NCBI RefSeq assembly: GCF_001185345.1 | Contig: NZ_KQ236743.1 | Span: forward strand, 438,274 to 502,273 | Direction of reading: 5' to 3' | Source of the DNA: Dorea sp. D27 | Lineage (GTDB): Bacteria; Bacillota; Clostridia; Lachnospirales; Lachnospiraceae | Length of the DNA: 64,000 nt | Shown here: in pieces, positions 8,595-15,857 of the stretch | Position numbering within the stretch: the first letter of the stretch is position 1 | How the letters are laid out: each line of letters starts with the position of its first letter | Made by a program: the position numbers and the translations under genes | Notes under the pieces: generated by a model | Seen by the model: the letters and a program-made list of their open reading frames with translations, nothing else | Told to the model about the DNA's origin: nothing | The model's database searches: none

Positions 8595-9149
8595 TCAGTA
8601 TATGCAGCGGGAGACGATCTCGAGCAGCGGCCTGTAATTGTCCTGTCCGTTTAGCAGCATAGATGTAAAAACGGTAAAGATGAAATCCACAAATTCTTCC
8701 GCGGTCAGGCCGGTACCGAACGCGTCAGGACGAACGTTCCTGTCATTTTTCAATACCTGCGCCAGGCGTTCTTTTATGTGCCCGAAATACTGCTGCATTA
8801 CGAGCCGCCCCCTCTCTTTCTCTCCAGCCGCAAAGCTGACGGAATGGAAGGTGAAAAATCCCGGATACCGGGCGCATCCTTTCTGTACGCGCTCAAACAG
8901 CCAGATCAGACAGCCGGAGAAGGAATCGGACTCCGTACAATCGCCCATATGAAAGATATCGCGCCACACATCTTCTACGGCGGCACTGAGCAGTTCCGCC
9001 TTGGACGGAAAGTAATTGTACAGGGACCCCACCGCTATGTTGCAGGCATCCGCTACGGAGCGCATGCTGACGGCAGATATGCCCTTTTCCATGACAATGC
9101 CCCGGGATGCGGCAAGTATGGCTTCTTTAGACGTCACGCCTTTATTCAT
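8595..9149 (-). CDS. TetR/AcrR family transcriptional regulator
   Basis: 184 residues. The N-terminal helix-turn-helix (about 10-50) is typical of TetR: VSMRSVADACNIAVGSLYNYFPSKAEL. The C-terminal ligand-binding half is variable. The ATG at 9149 has AAGGAG 8 nt upstream; an in-frame ATG at 9191 would extend into the promoter's -10 box, so it is rejected. The promoter and a TGAACA-N-TGTTCA palindrome directly upstream suggest autorepression. It leads a minus-strand cluster with the two membrane proteins. The ligand is unknown. Confidence 0.88.
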   Translation of the reverse strand: MNKGVTSKEAILAASRGIVMEKGISAVSMRSVADACNIAVGSLYNYFPSKAELLSAAVEDVWRDIFHMGDCTESDSFSGCLIWLFERVQKGCARYPGFFTFHSVSFAAGEKERGRLVMQQYFGHIKERLAQVLKNDRNVRPDAFGTGLTAEEFVDFIFTVFTSMLLNGQDNYRPLLEIVSRCIY

Positions 9150-9177
9150 CGCAATCTTCTCCTTACAAAAATGAATA

Positions 9178-9218
9178 TGAACAGTGTTCATTATAATCTA
9201 AACAACACGGCCTGTCAA
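9178..9218 (-). promoter_or_regulatory. promoter and palindromic operator of the TetR gene
   Basis: On the minus strand TTGACA (9213-9218), 17 bp, TATAAT (9190-9195). TGAACA-N-TGTTCA at 9178-9190 is a perfect 13-bp dyad just downstream of the -10 box, a normal position for TetR autorepression. The -35 box lies within the right-hand arm of the neighbouring 12-bp hairpin. Confidence 0.6.
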
Positions 9219-9252
9219 GATGCCGGAGATATCTTTGTCGTCTTGACAGGCC
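9209..9252 (-). terminator. 12-bp perfect inverted repeat after blaR1
   Basis: GGCCTGTCAAGA (9209-9220) and TCTTGACAGGCC (9241-9252) are perfect complements with a 20-nt loop, 48 bp past the blaR1 stop. On the minus strand the stem is followed by GTGTTGTTTAG, a weak U-tract. It likely ends the blaI-blaR1 transcript while its distal arm contains the -35 box of the TetR gene. Confidence 0.45.
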
Positions 9253-9299
9253 GCATATTGCTGCACCGTATTGTACATTGGTCAAGCTGGGATACCGTG

Positions 9300-11093
9300 T
9301 CAGTCAAGGAGCTGCATGTCTGACAGGATGGACCTTGCCGCCTGTGAAGCGGCAGCTCCCGTGGCTTCGGCATCCCCCTGAATATTGGCGGCGAAGAAGC
9401 AGGTACGGTCCGGCAGCTCCACCCAGCCGACGAACGAGCCGTTCACATCTTTTCCGTCCACACGCCCGGTTCCAGTCTTGCCATAAAGAGCCGCATCTCC
9501 CTCTTTTGACAGGAACAGGGCGTTCTTTACTTCATCTATGTTTGGTTTGTCCGCTGGAACATCATATCCATACAGATGCTTTAAAAGCTCGACCTGTTCG
9601 ATGGCAGAGATTTTAAGAGAAGATTCCATCCAGTAGGAATCTATCCCTCCGCTGCTGTCCTCGTTGCCATAGTGCAGCCTCGTCAGGAAATCCTTTACCG
9701 CCGTAGCGCCGGCCTGTCTGTCGATAGACTGGAAATACCAGTTTACAGAGCTTTGCATGGCTGAACCCAGGTCCTGGTCCTGATTCCATTCATCAAATGG
9801 ATAGTTCTGTCCGTCCCATTCCATCTGTGTCGTTCCAGGGGAGATGACACCGGTCTCCAGGCCGAGCAGGGCACCGTAGATTTTATAGGTCGAGTTGGGC
9901 GGTACGCGAAGAGCTGCCTGCTCCTCGTCATATATGAGCCAGGAGTCCGCCGTATCGTCATAGAGTACGAAGGTGCCGTCATATCCGCTGAAATAAGAGG
10001 ACAGGTCGGGGCGTGATATCTGTTCTTCTTCTGCGGCAAAGCTGTAATAATCCTCGCCTGAGGCGTAAGTAGAAAGTGCAGGAGCAGCGCCGAGCAGAAC
10101 CAGTGCGGTAAGACAGTAGACGCATCTCCCCAGTATCCGTTTCGATGCAGTCTCCGGCTCGTATGAGGAGATGTTCAGTATCCTCTTCCTGAGCTGTACG
10201 AGATTCCCTCCCATGCCGGAGGCAAAGGGGAAGGGGGCGAGAGAAATCTTCTCGGCAAAGCTGATAAGCGTATGGCCATATGTTTCATAATCTGCTGCAT
10301 CCAACAGCCCCAGAACGGCGGAATCACATGCGGTCTCCCGGTCGCTGTGCATCTCTTTGAAAGCGATCCACACGAACGGGTTGAACCAATACAGTATTTT
10401 GACGGCATTCATAAGATTGTTGACGAGGGCGTCTTTATGCCTGTAATGCTGAAGCTCATGCAGCAGCATGTACCGCATATCAGACGGATTATAATCAGAT
10501 ATGAGATGGAGCGGCAGGTAGATGCACGGCCTTATGAGTCCTGTGATGACTGGAGATTTTAAGAAAGCGGTGGCGCGGATTGGTATGTTGCGGCTGATGC
10601 CTGCCTCACGCAGGCAGCTGTCGTAAAGCGCCAGAACTTTAACGTTCTGAAGCTCCACGGACGACCGTCTGATGTCATTCAGCCGAAGGGCGGAACGAAT
10701 CAGCAGCGCAGTCATGGCAAGCATGCCTGCCATCCATATGACAAGCAGCAGCGTCCCTGCGGAGGCAGGTGCCTTCCGGCTCACTGAGATGCTGAAATCA
10801 TCAATCCAGCGAGATGAAATGTCCTGCCGTACAGTACGTGCAGCTCCTTCAGCTGTCGACATACCGGTCCCCGAACGGACATCCCCTTTGGTGAACCATG
10901 ATATTACCCGGCCGAATCCGGGCATACGCACAGGAAGAAACGGTACGGCGAGAAGTGCGAGCAGAAGGAACCAGAGCTGGTACTTCCTGCGGGCTGACAA
11001 CAGCCTTTTCAAACCATACCTGACCGCCAGGAGGATACCGACGATGGCAGCAATAAAAACATTACATATGAGAAAGCGGACGCTAAAATCCAT
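9300..11093 (-). CDS. blaR1: BlaR1/MecR1-type beta-lactam sensor-transducer
   Basis: 597 residues. The N-terminal half has membrane helices and an M56 zinc metalloprotease with His212-Glu-x2-His216 (HELQHYRHKD) on the cytoplasmic side. The C-terminal extracellular domain is a penicillin-binding sensor with Ser401-T-Y-Lys404, Ser449-V-N451 and Lys539-T-G541. In the family, acylation of the serine by a beta-lactam activates the protease, which leads to loss of BlaI repression. The ATG at 11093 has GGAGGGG upstream and follows the blaI stop by 1 nt; the longer frame to 11177 runs into blaI and is rejected. Coupled to blaI. No beta-lactamase gene is adjacent, so the target must lie elsewhere, most plausibly the PBP at 4.1 kb. 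Confidence 0.92.
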   Translation of the reverse strand: MDFSVRFLICNVFIAAIVGILLAVRYGLKRLLSARRKYQLWFLLLALLAVPFLPVRMPGFGRVISWFTKGDVRSGTGMSTAEGAARTVRQDISSRWIDDFSISVSRKAPASAGTLLLVIWMAGMLAMTALLIRSALRLNDIRRSSVELQNVKVLALYDSCLREAGISRNIPIRATAFLKSPVITGLIRPCIYLPLHLISDYNPSDMRYMLLHELQHYRHKDALVNNLMNAVKILYWFNPFVWIAFKEMHSDRETACDSAVLGLLDAADYETYGHTLISFAEKISLAPFPFASGMGGNLVQLRKRILNISSYEPETASKRILGRCVYCLTALVLLGAAPALSTYASGEDYYSFAAEEEQISRPDLSSYFSGYDGTFVLYDDTADSWLIYDEEQAALRVPPNSTYKIYGALLGLETGVISPGTTQMEWDGQNYPFDEWNQDQDLGSAMQSSVNWYFQSIDRQAGATAVKDFLTRLHYGNEDSSGGIDSYWMESSLKISAIEQVELLKHLYGYDVPADKPNIDEVKNALFLSKEGDAALYGKTGTGRVDGKDVNGSFVGWVELPDRTCFFAANIQGDAEATGAAASQAARSILSDMQLLD

Positions 11094-11094
11094 A

Positions 11095-11481
11095 TTACTC
11101 CCCTCCTTTTTTGGAACTGCTGGAGAGAAGGGAGCGAAGGGAGCGGATGTCCTCTTCTGACAGCCTGTCCTCTTCAAGGTAGGCAGAGAGCATAGCGGTG
11201 ATATCCCCGTTATAGAAACGTTTCAGAAAGGAGCTGCTTTCCGCGTTCACATATTCCTGCTCTTCCACAAGCGGGGTATAGACGAAGACCCGGCTCTGTT
11301 TCTCATAAGTGAGGGCACCCTTGTTCACAAGCCGCTTGATGAGAGTCTGGACTGTCTTAGGGCTCCAGTCTGTAACAGCAGTCAGCCGTTCTGTTATCTC
11401 GTTCGTGCTGACCGGAGCATACTTCCATACGATCTTCATCACTTCATATTCGGCCTCGGATATCTGGGGCAGTGCTGCCAT
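11095..11481 (-). CDS. blaI: BlaI/MecI/CopY family repressor
   Basis: 128 residues, the usual BlaI length. The winged helix-turn-helix (about 6-75) has LPQISEAEYEVMKIVW and WSPKTVQTLIKRLVNKGAL. The C-terminal dimerisation part has the family's FLKRFYNGDITAMLSAYLEE. The Asn-Phe bond cleaved in staphylococcal BlaI is not obvious. AAGGAGGAG precedes the ATG. A strong promoter lies upstream with an operator-like dyad just downstream of its -10 box, so autorepression is likely, relieved by BlaR1 encoded 1 bp downstream. Confidence 0.92.
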   Translation of the reverse strand: MAALPQISEAEYEVMKIVWKYAPVSTNEITERLTAVTDWSPKTVQTLIKRLVNKGALTYEKQSRVFVYTPLVEEQEYVNAESSSFLKRFYNGDITAMLSAYLEEDRLSEEDIRSLRSLLSSSSKKGGE

Positions 11482-11499
11482 AACAACTCCTCCTTAAAT

Positions 11500-11548
11500 C
11501 TTACGATTGTAATAGATAGATTATATCGTTTCTGCCGGGCATTGTCAA
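11500..11548 (-). promoter_or_regulatory. blaI-blaR1 promoter and operator
   Basis: Read on the minus strand: TTGACA (11543-11548), 17 bp, TATAAT (11520-11525), a consensus SigA promoter. Immediately downstream TTACAATCGTAA (11501-11512) carries TACA-AT-CGTA, one base from the TACA-N2-TGTA operator seen at the PBP promoter. It lies between the start site and the ribosome site of blaI. Confidence 0.7.
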
Positions 11549-11643
11549 TAAATACGGGCGTCACCGGACTGCTCCAATATGTATTTGAAATAACAGGCGG
11601 GAGGTGGTAACATAGGAGCAGAACACATTTTTTGGAGGTCAAC

Positions 11644-12231
11644 GTGAAAGTATTATTTGTAGACAGTTGTACGAAGGAAGGCATGGCGTCAAGGACTAGA
11701 AGGCTCTGCCGTATTTTTTTAGATGAATGGAAGAAAAACCACCCGGACTATGAGGTGGATACTCTCGTGTTAAAAGAGGAAGGCATGATACCACTGACAG
11801 AGGAGGATATCGTTCGGCGTGACGACCTTGTCAGGGCGGGGGAGCTCAGCCACCATATGTTCCATTCTGCGAGACAGTTTGCCGGTGCGGACCGGATCCT
11901 TATAGGCGCCCCGTACTGGGACCTGTCCTTTCCGTCTATGCTTAAGGTTTATATCGAGCACATCTTCGTGAATGGGATTGCATTTGCGTACGAAGGGTCC
12001 AGGTCGGTTGGGCGCTGTTCTGCTGAAAAGCTTATGTATATACAGACAGCGGGCGGTTATGTAGGAGATAATGAACCCGGAAGCATATATCTGGAAGCAG
12101 TATGCGGAATGCTCGGTATCCCCGGTTTCCGGTACATCTGTGCGGAAGGCATGGATATACAAGAGATAGACAGGGAGCGGCAATGGAGCGAAGCAGTGGA
12201 GAGGACCGTGAGGGAGGCGAAGCAGTGGTAA
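11644..12231 (+). CDS. NAD(P)H-dependent flavin oxidoreductase (azoreductase/quinone reductase fold)
   Basis: 195-residue flavodoxin-like protein of the NADPH:quinone reductase/azoreductase superfamily. It starts VKVLFVDSC with the FMN-phosphate loop CTKEGMASRTRRL, and has GAPYWDLSFPSMLKVYIEHIF and the QTAGG stretch typical of the FMN site. It should transfer hydride from NAD(P)H through FMN to a quinone, azo or nitro compound; the substrate is unknown. The start is GTG at 11644 with GGAGG 5 nt upstream; the TTG at 11632 overlaps that ribosome site. It is convergent with the HxlR regulator, and HxlR members often control such reductases. Any link here is inference. Confidence 0.82.
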   Translation: MKVLFVDSCTKEGMASRTRRLCRIFLDEWKKNHPDYEVDTLVLKEEGMIPLTEEDIVRRDDLVRAGELSHHMFHSARQFAGADRILIGAPYWDLSFPSMLKVYIEHIFVNGIAFAYEGSRSVGRCSAEKLMYIQTAGGYVGDNEPGSIYLEAVCGMLGIPGFRYICAEGMDIQEIDRERQWSEAVERTVREAKQW

Positions 12232-12270
12232 GGAGCTGTTCTTCCTGGACAGCTATACTTTCCGCATGTG

Positions 12271-12314
12271 AAAAAGCGGGCGCTGTACTCTACAAGGTAC
12301 AGTGTCTGCTTTTA
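12271..12314. terminator. bidirectional terminator
   Basis: GCGGGCGCTGTAC (12276-12288) pairs over its full 13 nt, with three G-T wobbles, with GTACAGTGTCTGC (12297-12309). AAAAA precedes and TTTTA follows, so it serves the plus-strand reductase and the minus-strand HxlR gene. Confidence 0.8.
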
Positions 12315-12318
12315 TCGT

Positions 12319-12636
12319 CTACAGGGATGATTTATATGTACGGCCCCATACCGTCATGGCATCCAGAACCGGTTCCAGGCTGTATCCGGTCTCTGTCAGC
12401 GTATATTCGACACGAGGCGGTACCTCGGGATAGATTTTGCGTGTCAGGAGACCATCGGCTTCCATTGCGCGCAGATGGCTGGTAAGCACCTTTTGTGTAA
12501 TTCCGCTGACAGACTTCATCAGTTCGCTGAAGCGCTTTGTACCACTTAGCAGATCACGGATGATAAGCACTTTCCATTTGTCGCCAATCAATTTTAGTGT
12601 CATCTCTACAGGACACTCAGGGATATCTTTCAACAT
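12319..12636 (-). CDS. HxlR family transcriptional regulator
   Basis: 105-residue winged-helix protein of the HxlR (MarR-like) family: CPVEMTLKLIGDKWKVLIIRDL at the start, then TKRFSELMKSVSGITQKVLTSHLRAME, and the wing PRVEYTLTETG. Members respond to reactive electrophiles, quinones or aldehydes, often through the N-terminal cysteine, which is present here as Cys8. The start at 12636 has GGAGG 7 nt upstream; the upstream extension to 12825 would cover the promoter and is rejected. It is divergent from the sirtuin operon and convergent with the flavin reductase, and could control either. Confidence 0.88.
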   Translation of the reverse strand: MLKDIPECPVEMTLKLIGDKWKVLIIRDLLSGTKRFSELMKSVSGITQKVLTSHLRAMEADGLLTRKIYPEVPPRVEYTLTETGYSLEPVLDAMTVWGRTYKSSL

Positions 12637-12673
12637 ATGTTCCACCTCCAAAGCATAGTATCTTCCTATATCC

Positions 12674-12728
12674 ACTATAGGACAGACGCGGAGGAACCGC
12701 AAGGTATATTTTAGAAACAAGGTATCTG
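12674..12728 (-). promoter_or_regulatory. promoter of the HxlR gene with repeated ATACCTTG
   Basis: Minus strand: TTGCGG (12697-12702), 17 bp, TATAGT (12674-12679). Two direct copies of ATACCTTG lie at about 12700-12707 and 12719-12726, over and just upstream of the -35 box. These are candidate binding sites for autoregulation. Confidence 0.45.
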
Positions 12729-12845
12729 AATGGAAGCTATGCCACTTTGAAGTGCGTACTTCCATTGTGAGAGGAGATGAAATAAAATATAGACAGGCAT
12801 GAAGAAGGACAGGGCAATATTGCAATAGCGGTTGGAGGTGAAAGG

Positions 12846-13685
12846 ATGGATGCCGTGAAAAGACTACATGATTTGATTATGGAGGCGGACGCTGTCGCCA
12901 TAGGGGGAGGAAGCGGCCTCTCCGCGGCAGCAGGATACGAGTATTCGGGAGAGAGGTTTCAGAAGAATTTTGCGGAGTTTATAGACAGGTACGGTATGAC
13001 AGACATGTACAGCGCGGGCTTCTATCCATTTCCGACAATGGAAGAAAAGTGGGCATACTGGAGCCGGCATATCTACTGTAACCGTTATGACCAGAAGCAG
13101 TCCCGCCTGTATATGGATATACGCAGCCTGGTGGACGAAAAGGAATATTTTGTCATAACGACGAACGTAGATCACCAGTTCTGGGCAGCAGGCTTTGATG
13201 AGGACAGAATCTTTGCGGTCCAGGGCGATTACGGACAGTTCCAGTGTGCAAAAGCATGCCATAGCAGACTGTACGACAACGAGCGGCAGGTACGTGAGAT
13301 GATCCGGCAGCAGCACGGCTTAAGGATACCGGCCGCTCTCATCCCGAAGTGCCCGGTATGCGGGGGGAATATGGAAGTACATCTTCGCTGTGACGGGTAT
13401 TTCATCGAAGACGAAGCATGGCACGCGGCATGTGGAAGATACGAGCAGTTTATCAGAAGAAACAGCGGGAAAAAGTTGGTTTTTCTGGAACTTGGCGTTG
13501 GAATGAACACCCCTGGAATTATCAAGTATCCGTTCTGGCAGATGACGGCAAAATATGAACATGCCTTTTATATCTGCGTGAACAAAGGCCAGGCATGGGC
13601 GCCCGCGGAAATCAGGGATAAGGCGCTGTGCGTAGACACAGACATAGCAGAAGCAGTGGAACAGCTCATGAACGATAGAACATAA
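12846..13685 (+). CDS. Sir2 family protein, class M-like (SirTM) sirtuin
   Basis: 279-residue NAD-dependent sirtuin. The NAD-binding loop GGGSGLSAAAG is at 20-30. TTNVDHQF follows with Asn107/Asp109, and QGDYGQFQCAKACH has Gln126 where deacetylating sirtuins have the catalytic histidine. A Cys pair in PKCPVCGG completes the zinc ribbon. TTNVDHQF-AGFD and QGDYGxxQC are hallmarks that I know from class M sirtuins (SirTM), described as protein ADP-ribosyltransferases acting on a lipoylated GcvH-like protein. Their partners (macrodomain hydrolase, GcvH-L, LplA2) are absent here; instead an FMN/ferredoxin protein and an ABC importer follow. The ribosome site is GGAGGTGAAAGG. Function by homology only. 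Confidence 0.82.
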   Translation: MDAVKRLHDLIMEADAVAIGGGSGLSAAAGYEYSGERFQKNFAEFIDRYGMTDMYSAGFYPFPTMEEKWAYWSRHIYCNRYDQKQSRLYMDIRSLVDEKEYFVITTNVDHQFWAAGFDEDRIFAVQGDYGQFQCAKACHSRLYDNERQVREMIRQQHGLRIPAALIPKCPVCGGNMEVHLRCDGYFIEDEAWHAACGRYEQFIRRNSGKKLVFLELGVGMNTPGIIKYPFWQMTAKYEHAFYICVNKGQAWAPAEIRDKALCVDTDIAEAVEQLMNDRT

Positions 13686-13697
13686 GGAGGTGCGATG

Positions 13698-14309
13698 ATG
13701 AACGCACAGGATTGTCTCAACATGCTGAGAGAGATCAAAGATGTTGCATTTGCGACCGTTGATGCAAAAGGTAAACCTCAGGTGAGAATGATAGATGTGA
13801 TGCTCGTGGAGGAGGAGAAGCTTTATTTCTGTACGGCGAGGGGAAAGGCCTTTTACAAAGAGCTGGTGCAGTCAGGGAACGTCGCGGTTACGGGCATGAA
13901 CCAGAGGTACCAGATGATAAGGCTGAGCGGCCCGGCACGCAGGGTGGAAGATCAGAAGGAGAAGATAGACCGTATATTTGAAGCAAATCCTTCAATGATA
14001 GACGTATATCCCGGGGAGAGCAGGTACATACTGGAAGCATTCCGTATTGAAAACGGAGAACTGGAATTCTTCGATCTTGGACAGCCGCACGTTTACAGGA
14101 AAACGTTTCTGTTCGGAGAGCATAAGAATACCGTGAAAGGGTATTACATTACAGACAAGTGTACCGGTTGCGGCGTCTGCCGGGATATCTGTCCACAGCA
14201 GAGTATACTTGGGAATACGCCGTATGAGATTGTGCAGGAACACTGCCTGCACTGCGGACTTTGTTATGAGAGCTGTCCGGCAGAGGCAGTCGCAGGAAGG
14301 GAGCTGTAG
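13698..14309 (+). CDS. pyridoxamine-phosphate-oxidase-like FMN domain fused to 2x[4Fe-4S] ferredoxin
   Basis: 203 residues. Residues 1-135 form a split-barrel FMN-binding domain of the pyridoxamine 5'-phosphate oxidase type (FATVDAKGKPQVRMIDV, then LYFCTARGKAFYKEL). Residues 150-200 hold two ferredoxin motifs, CTGCGVCRDICP and CLHCGLCYESCP. The fusion suggests a flavin reductase that takes electrons from, or passes them to, low-potential iron-sulfur clusters, as in anaerobes; the substrate is unknown. AGGAGG is 7 nt before the ATG at 13698 and 4 nt before the ATG at 13695, so 13698 is preferred. The stop abuts the transporter start at 14310. It lies 12 bp after the sirtuin. Confidence 0.85.
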   Translation: MNAQDCLNMLREIKDVAFATVDAKGKPQVRMIDVMLVEEEKLYFCTARGKAFYKELVQSGNVAVTGMNQRYQMIRLSGPARRVEDQKEKIDRIFEANPSMIDVYPGESRYILEAFRIENGELEFFDLGQPHVYRKTFLFGEHKNTVKGYYITDKCTGCGVCRDICPQQSILGNTPYEIVQEHCLHCGLCYESCPAEAVAGREL

Positions 14310-15848
14310 ATGATGCAGAATATTTGGATTATGCTTACAGAGCGGAGCGGTTTTTTTGCGAAGCTGCTGCTCGAACATTTGGAGATATCGCTCGTCGCAA
14401 TTTTGACGGCCATAATATTCGGAGGGATAGCCGGAATACTTATCAGCGAATATGACAGGGCCGCAAAACCGACGCTCGGAGTGATTGGATTTCTTTATAC
14501 CATTCCGTCCATATCTATGCTTGGGTTCCTCATCCCATTCTCCGGAGTGGGAAATGTCACAGCGGTCATCGCGCTCACGGTCTATGCGCTGCTGCCGATG
14601 GTGCGGGCTACCCACACCGGCATTACGAATGTGGACGCAGGCATACTGGAGGCGGCCAAAGGAATGGGCAGCACCAGATTCCAGATGCTCTATAAGATCA
14701 AGCTTCCGCTGGCAATGCCGGTTGTCATGTCAGGCATACGGAACATGGTGACCATGACGATAGCGCTGGCCGGCATCGCTTCCTTTATCGGAGCGGGCGG
14801 GCTTGGCGTGGCAATCTACCGCGGCATCACCACGAACAATGCGGCCATGACGATGGCGGGGAGCCTGCTCATTGCAATCCTTGCCCTTGTCGTCGACTTT
14901 ATCCTCGGTATCGTAGAAAAGAGTATGCAGAGGACGGGGGCGAAGGCAAAAGGGAAGGGAAGAGCTGCCAAGATTACGGCCGGCCTGCTGTGCTTCGTCC
15001 TAATAGTGGCCGGACTTGTAAATTTCAATAAAAAAGATACGATACAGATTGCGACCAAGCCGATGACAGAACAGTATATCCTGGGAGAGATGCTCCGTAT
15101 CCTGATTGAACAGGACACGGACCTTGAGGCGGAGGTGACACAGGGGGTAGGCGGCGGGACGTCTAATATCCAGCCTGCGATGGAAAAGGGAGAGTTTGAT
15201 ATCTATCCGGAATATACCGGTACAGGATGGAACATGGTGCTGAAGGAAGAGGGGCTTTATACGGAAGACTTGTTTGAGAAGATGGAACAAGAATATAAGG
15301 ACAAATATGACATGCAGTGGCAGGGGATGTATGGATTCAACAATACGTATGGCCTTGCAGTTCGAAAAGAGGTAGCCGACGAATATGGTCTGAAAACATG
15401 TTCCGACCTGCAGAAGGCAGCCGATAAGCTTACCTTTGGGGCAGAGTATGATTTCTTCGAGCGGGAGGATGGTTATGACGCATTGTGCGAGGCATACGGA
15501 TTCCGGTTCGGCAATACGATGGACATGGATATAGGGCTTAAATACGAGGCGATAAAGCAGGGAAAGATTGATGCAATGATCATCTTTACGACGGACGGCC
15601 AGCTCAGCACGACGGATGTAACGGTGCTGGAAGATGACAGGCAGTTCTATCCGTCCTATATGTGCGGCAATGTCGTACGCTCCGAGATGCTGGCAGAGCA
15701 TCCCGAACTGCTGGACGTGCTGGACAAGGTGACGGATATTCTCACGGATGCCCGGATGGCTGAGCTGAACAATAAGGTGGAGGCAGAGGGGATGGAACCG
15801 AAAGATGTGGCAGAACAATTTTTAAATGACGCAGGACTGCTCAGGTAG
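14310..15848 (+). CDS. ABC importer, fused permease and substrate-binding protein (OpuC/EgtU type)
   Basis: 512 residues. Residues 1-210 are an OpuB-type permease with about five or six helices and the inner-membrane EAA-like loop GILEAAKGMGSTRFQMLYKIKLP. After one more helix (~220-237), residues 240-512 form the extracellular binding domain, which contains GGGTSNIQPAMEKGEFDIYPEYTGTGW. Fused permease-receptor proteins include OpuC/OpuF-type glycine betaine/choline importers and EgtU, the ergothioneine importer. PEYTGTGW looks closer to my memory of EgtU, but this needs alignment of the binding-site residues. It begins directly after the stop of the preceding gene and is followed by its ATPase after 9 bp. 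Confidence 0.88.
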   Translation: MMQNIWIMLTERSGFFAKLLLEHLEISLVAILTAIIFGGIAGILISEYDRAAKPTLGVIGFLYTIPSISMLGFLIPFSGVGNVTAVIALTVYALLPMVRATHTGITNVDAGILEAAKGMGSTRFQMLYKIKLPLAMPVVMSGIRNMVTMTIALAGIASFIGAGGLGVAIYRGITTNNAAMTMAGSLLIAILALVVDFILGIVEKSMQRTGAKAKGKGRAAKITAGLLCFVLIVAGLVNFNKKDTIQIATKPMTEQYILGEMLRILIEQDTDLEAEVTQGVGGGTSNIQPAMEKGEFDIYPEYTGTGWNMVLKEEGLYTEDLFEKMEQEYKDKYDMQWQGMYGFNNTYGLAVRKEVADEYGLKTCSDLQKAADKLTFGAEYDFFEREDGYDALCEAYGFRFGNTMDMDIGLKYEAIKQGKIDAMIIFTTDGQLSTTDVTVLEDDRQFYPSYMCGNVVRSEMLAEHPELLDVLDKVTDILTDARMAELNNKVEAEGMEPKDVAEQFLNDAGLLR

Positions 15849-15857
15849 GAGGTCATA

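Noticed and set aside
11094..11177. 28-residue extension of BlaR1
   Set aside because: It lies inside blaI and lacks a ribosome site, whereas GGAGGGG precedes the ATG at 11093.
9300..11481. beta-lactamase gene
   Set aside because: The STYK/SVN/KTG motifs belong to the sensor domain of BlaR1, fused to an M56 protease; no separate beta-lactamase is present.
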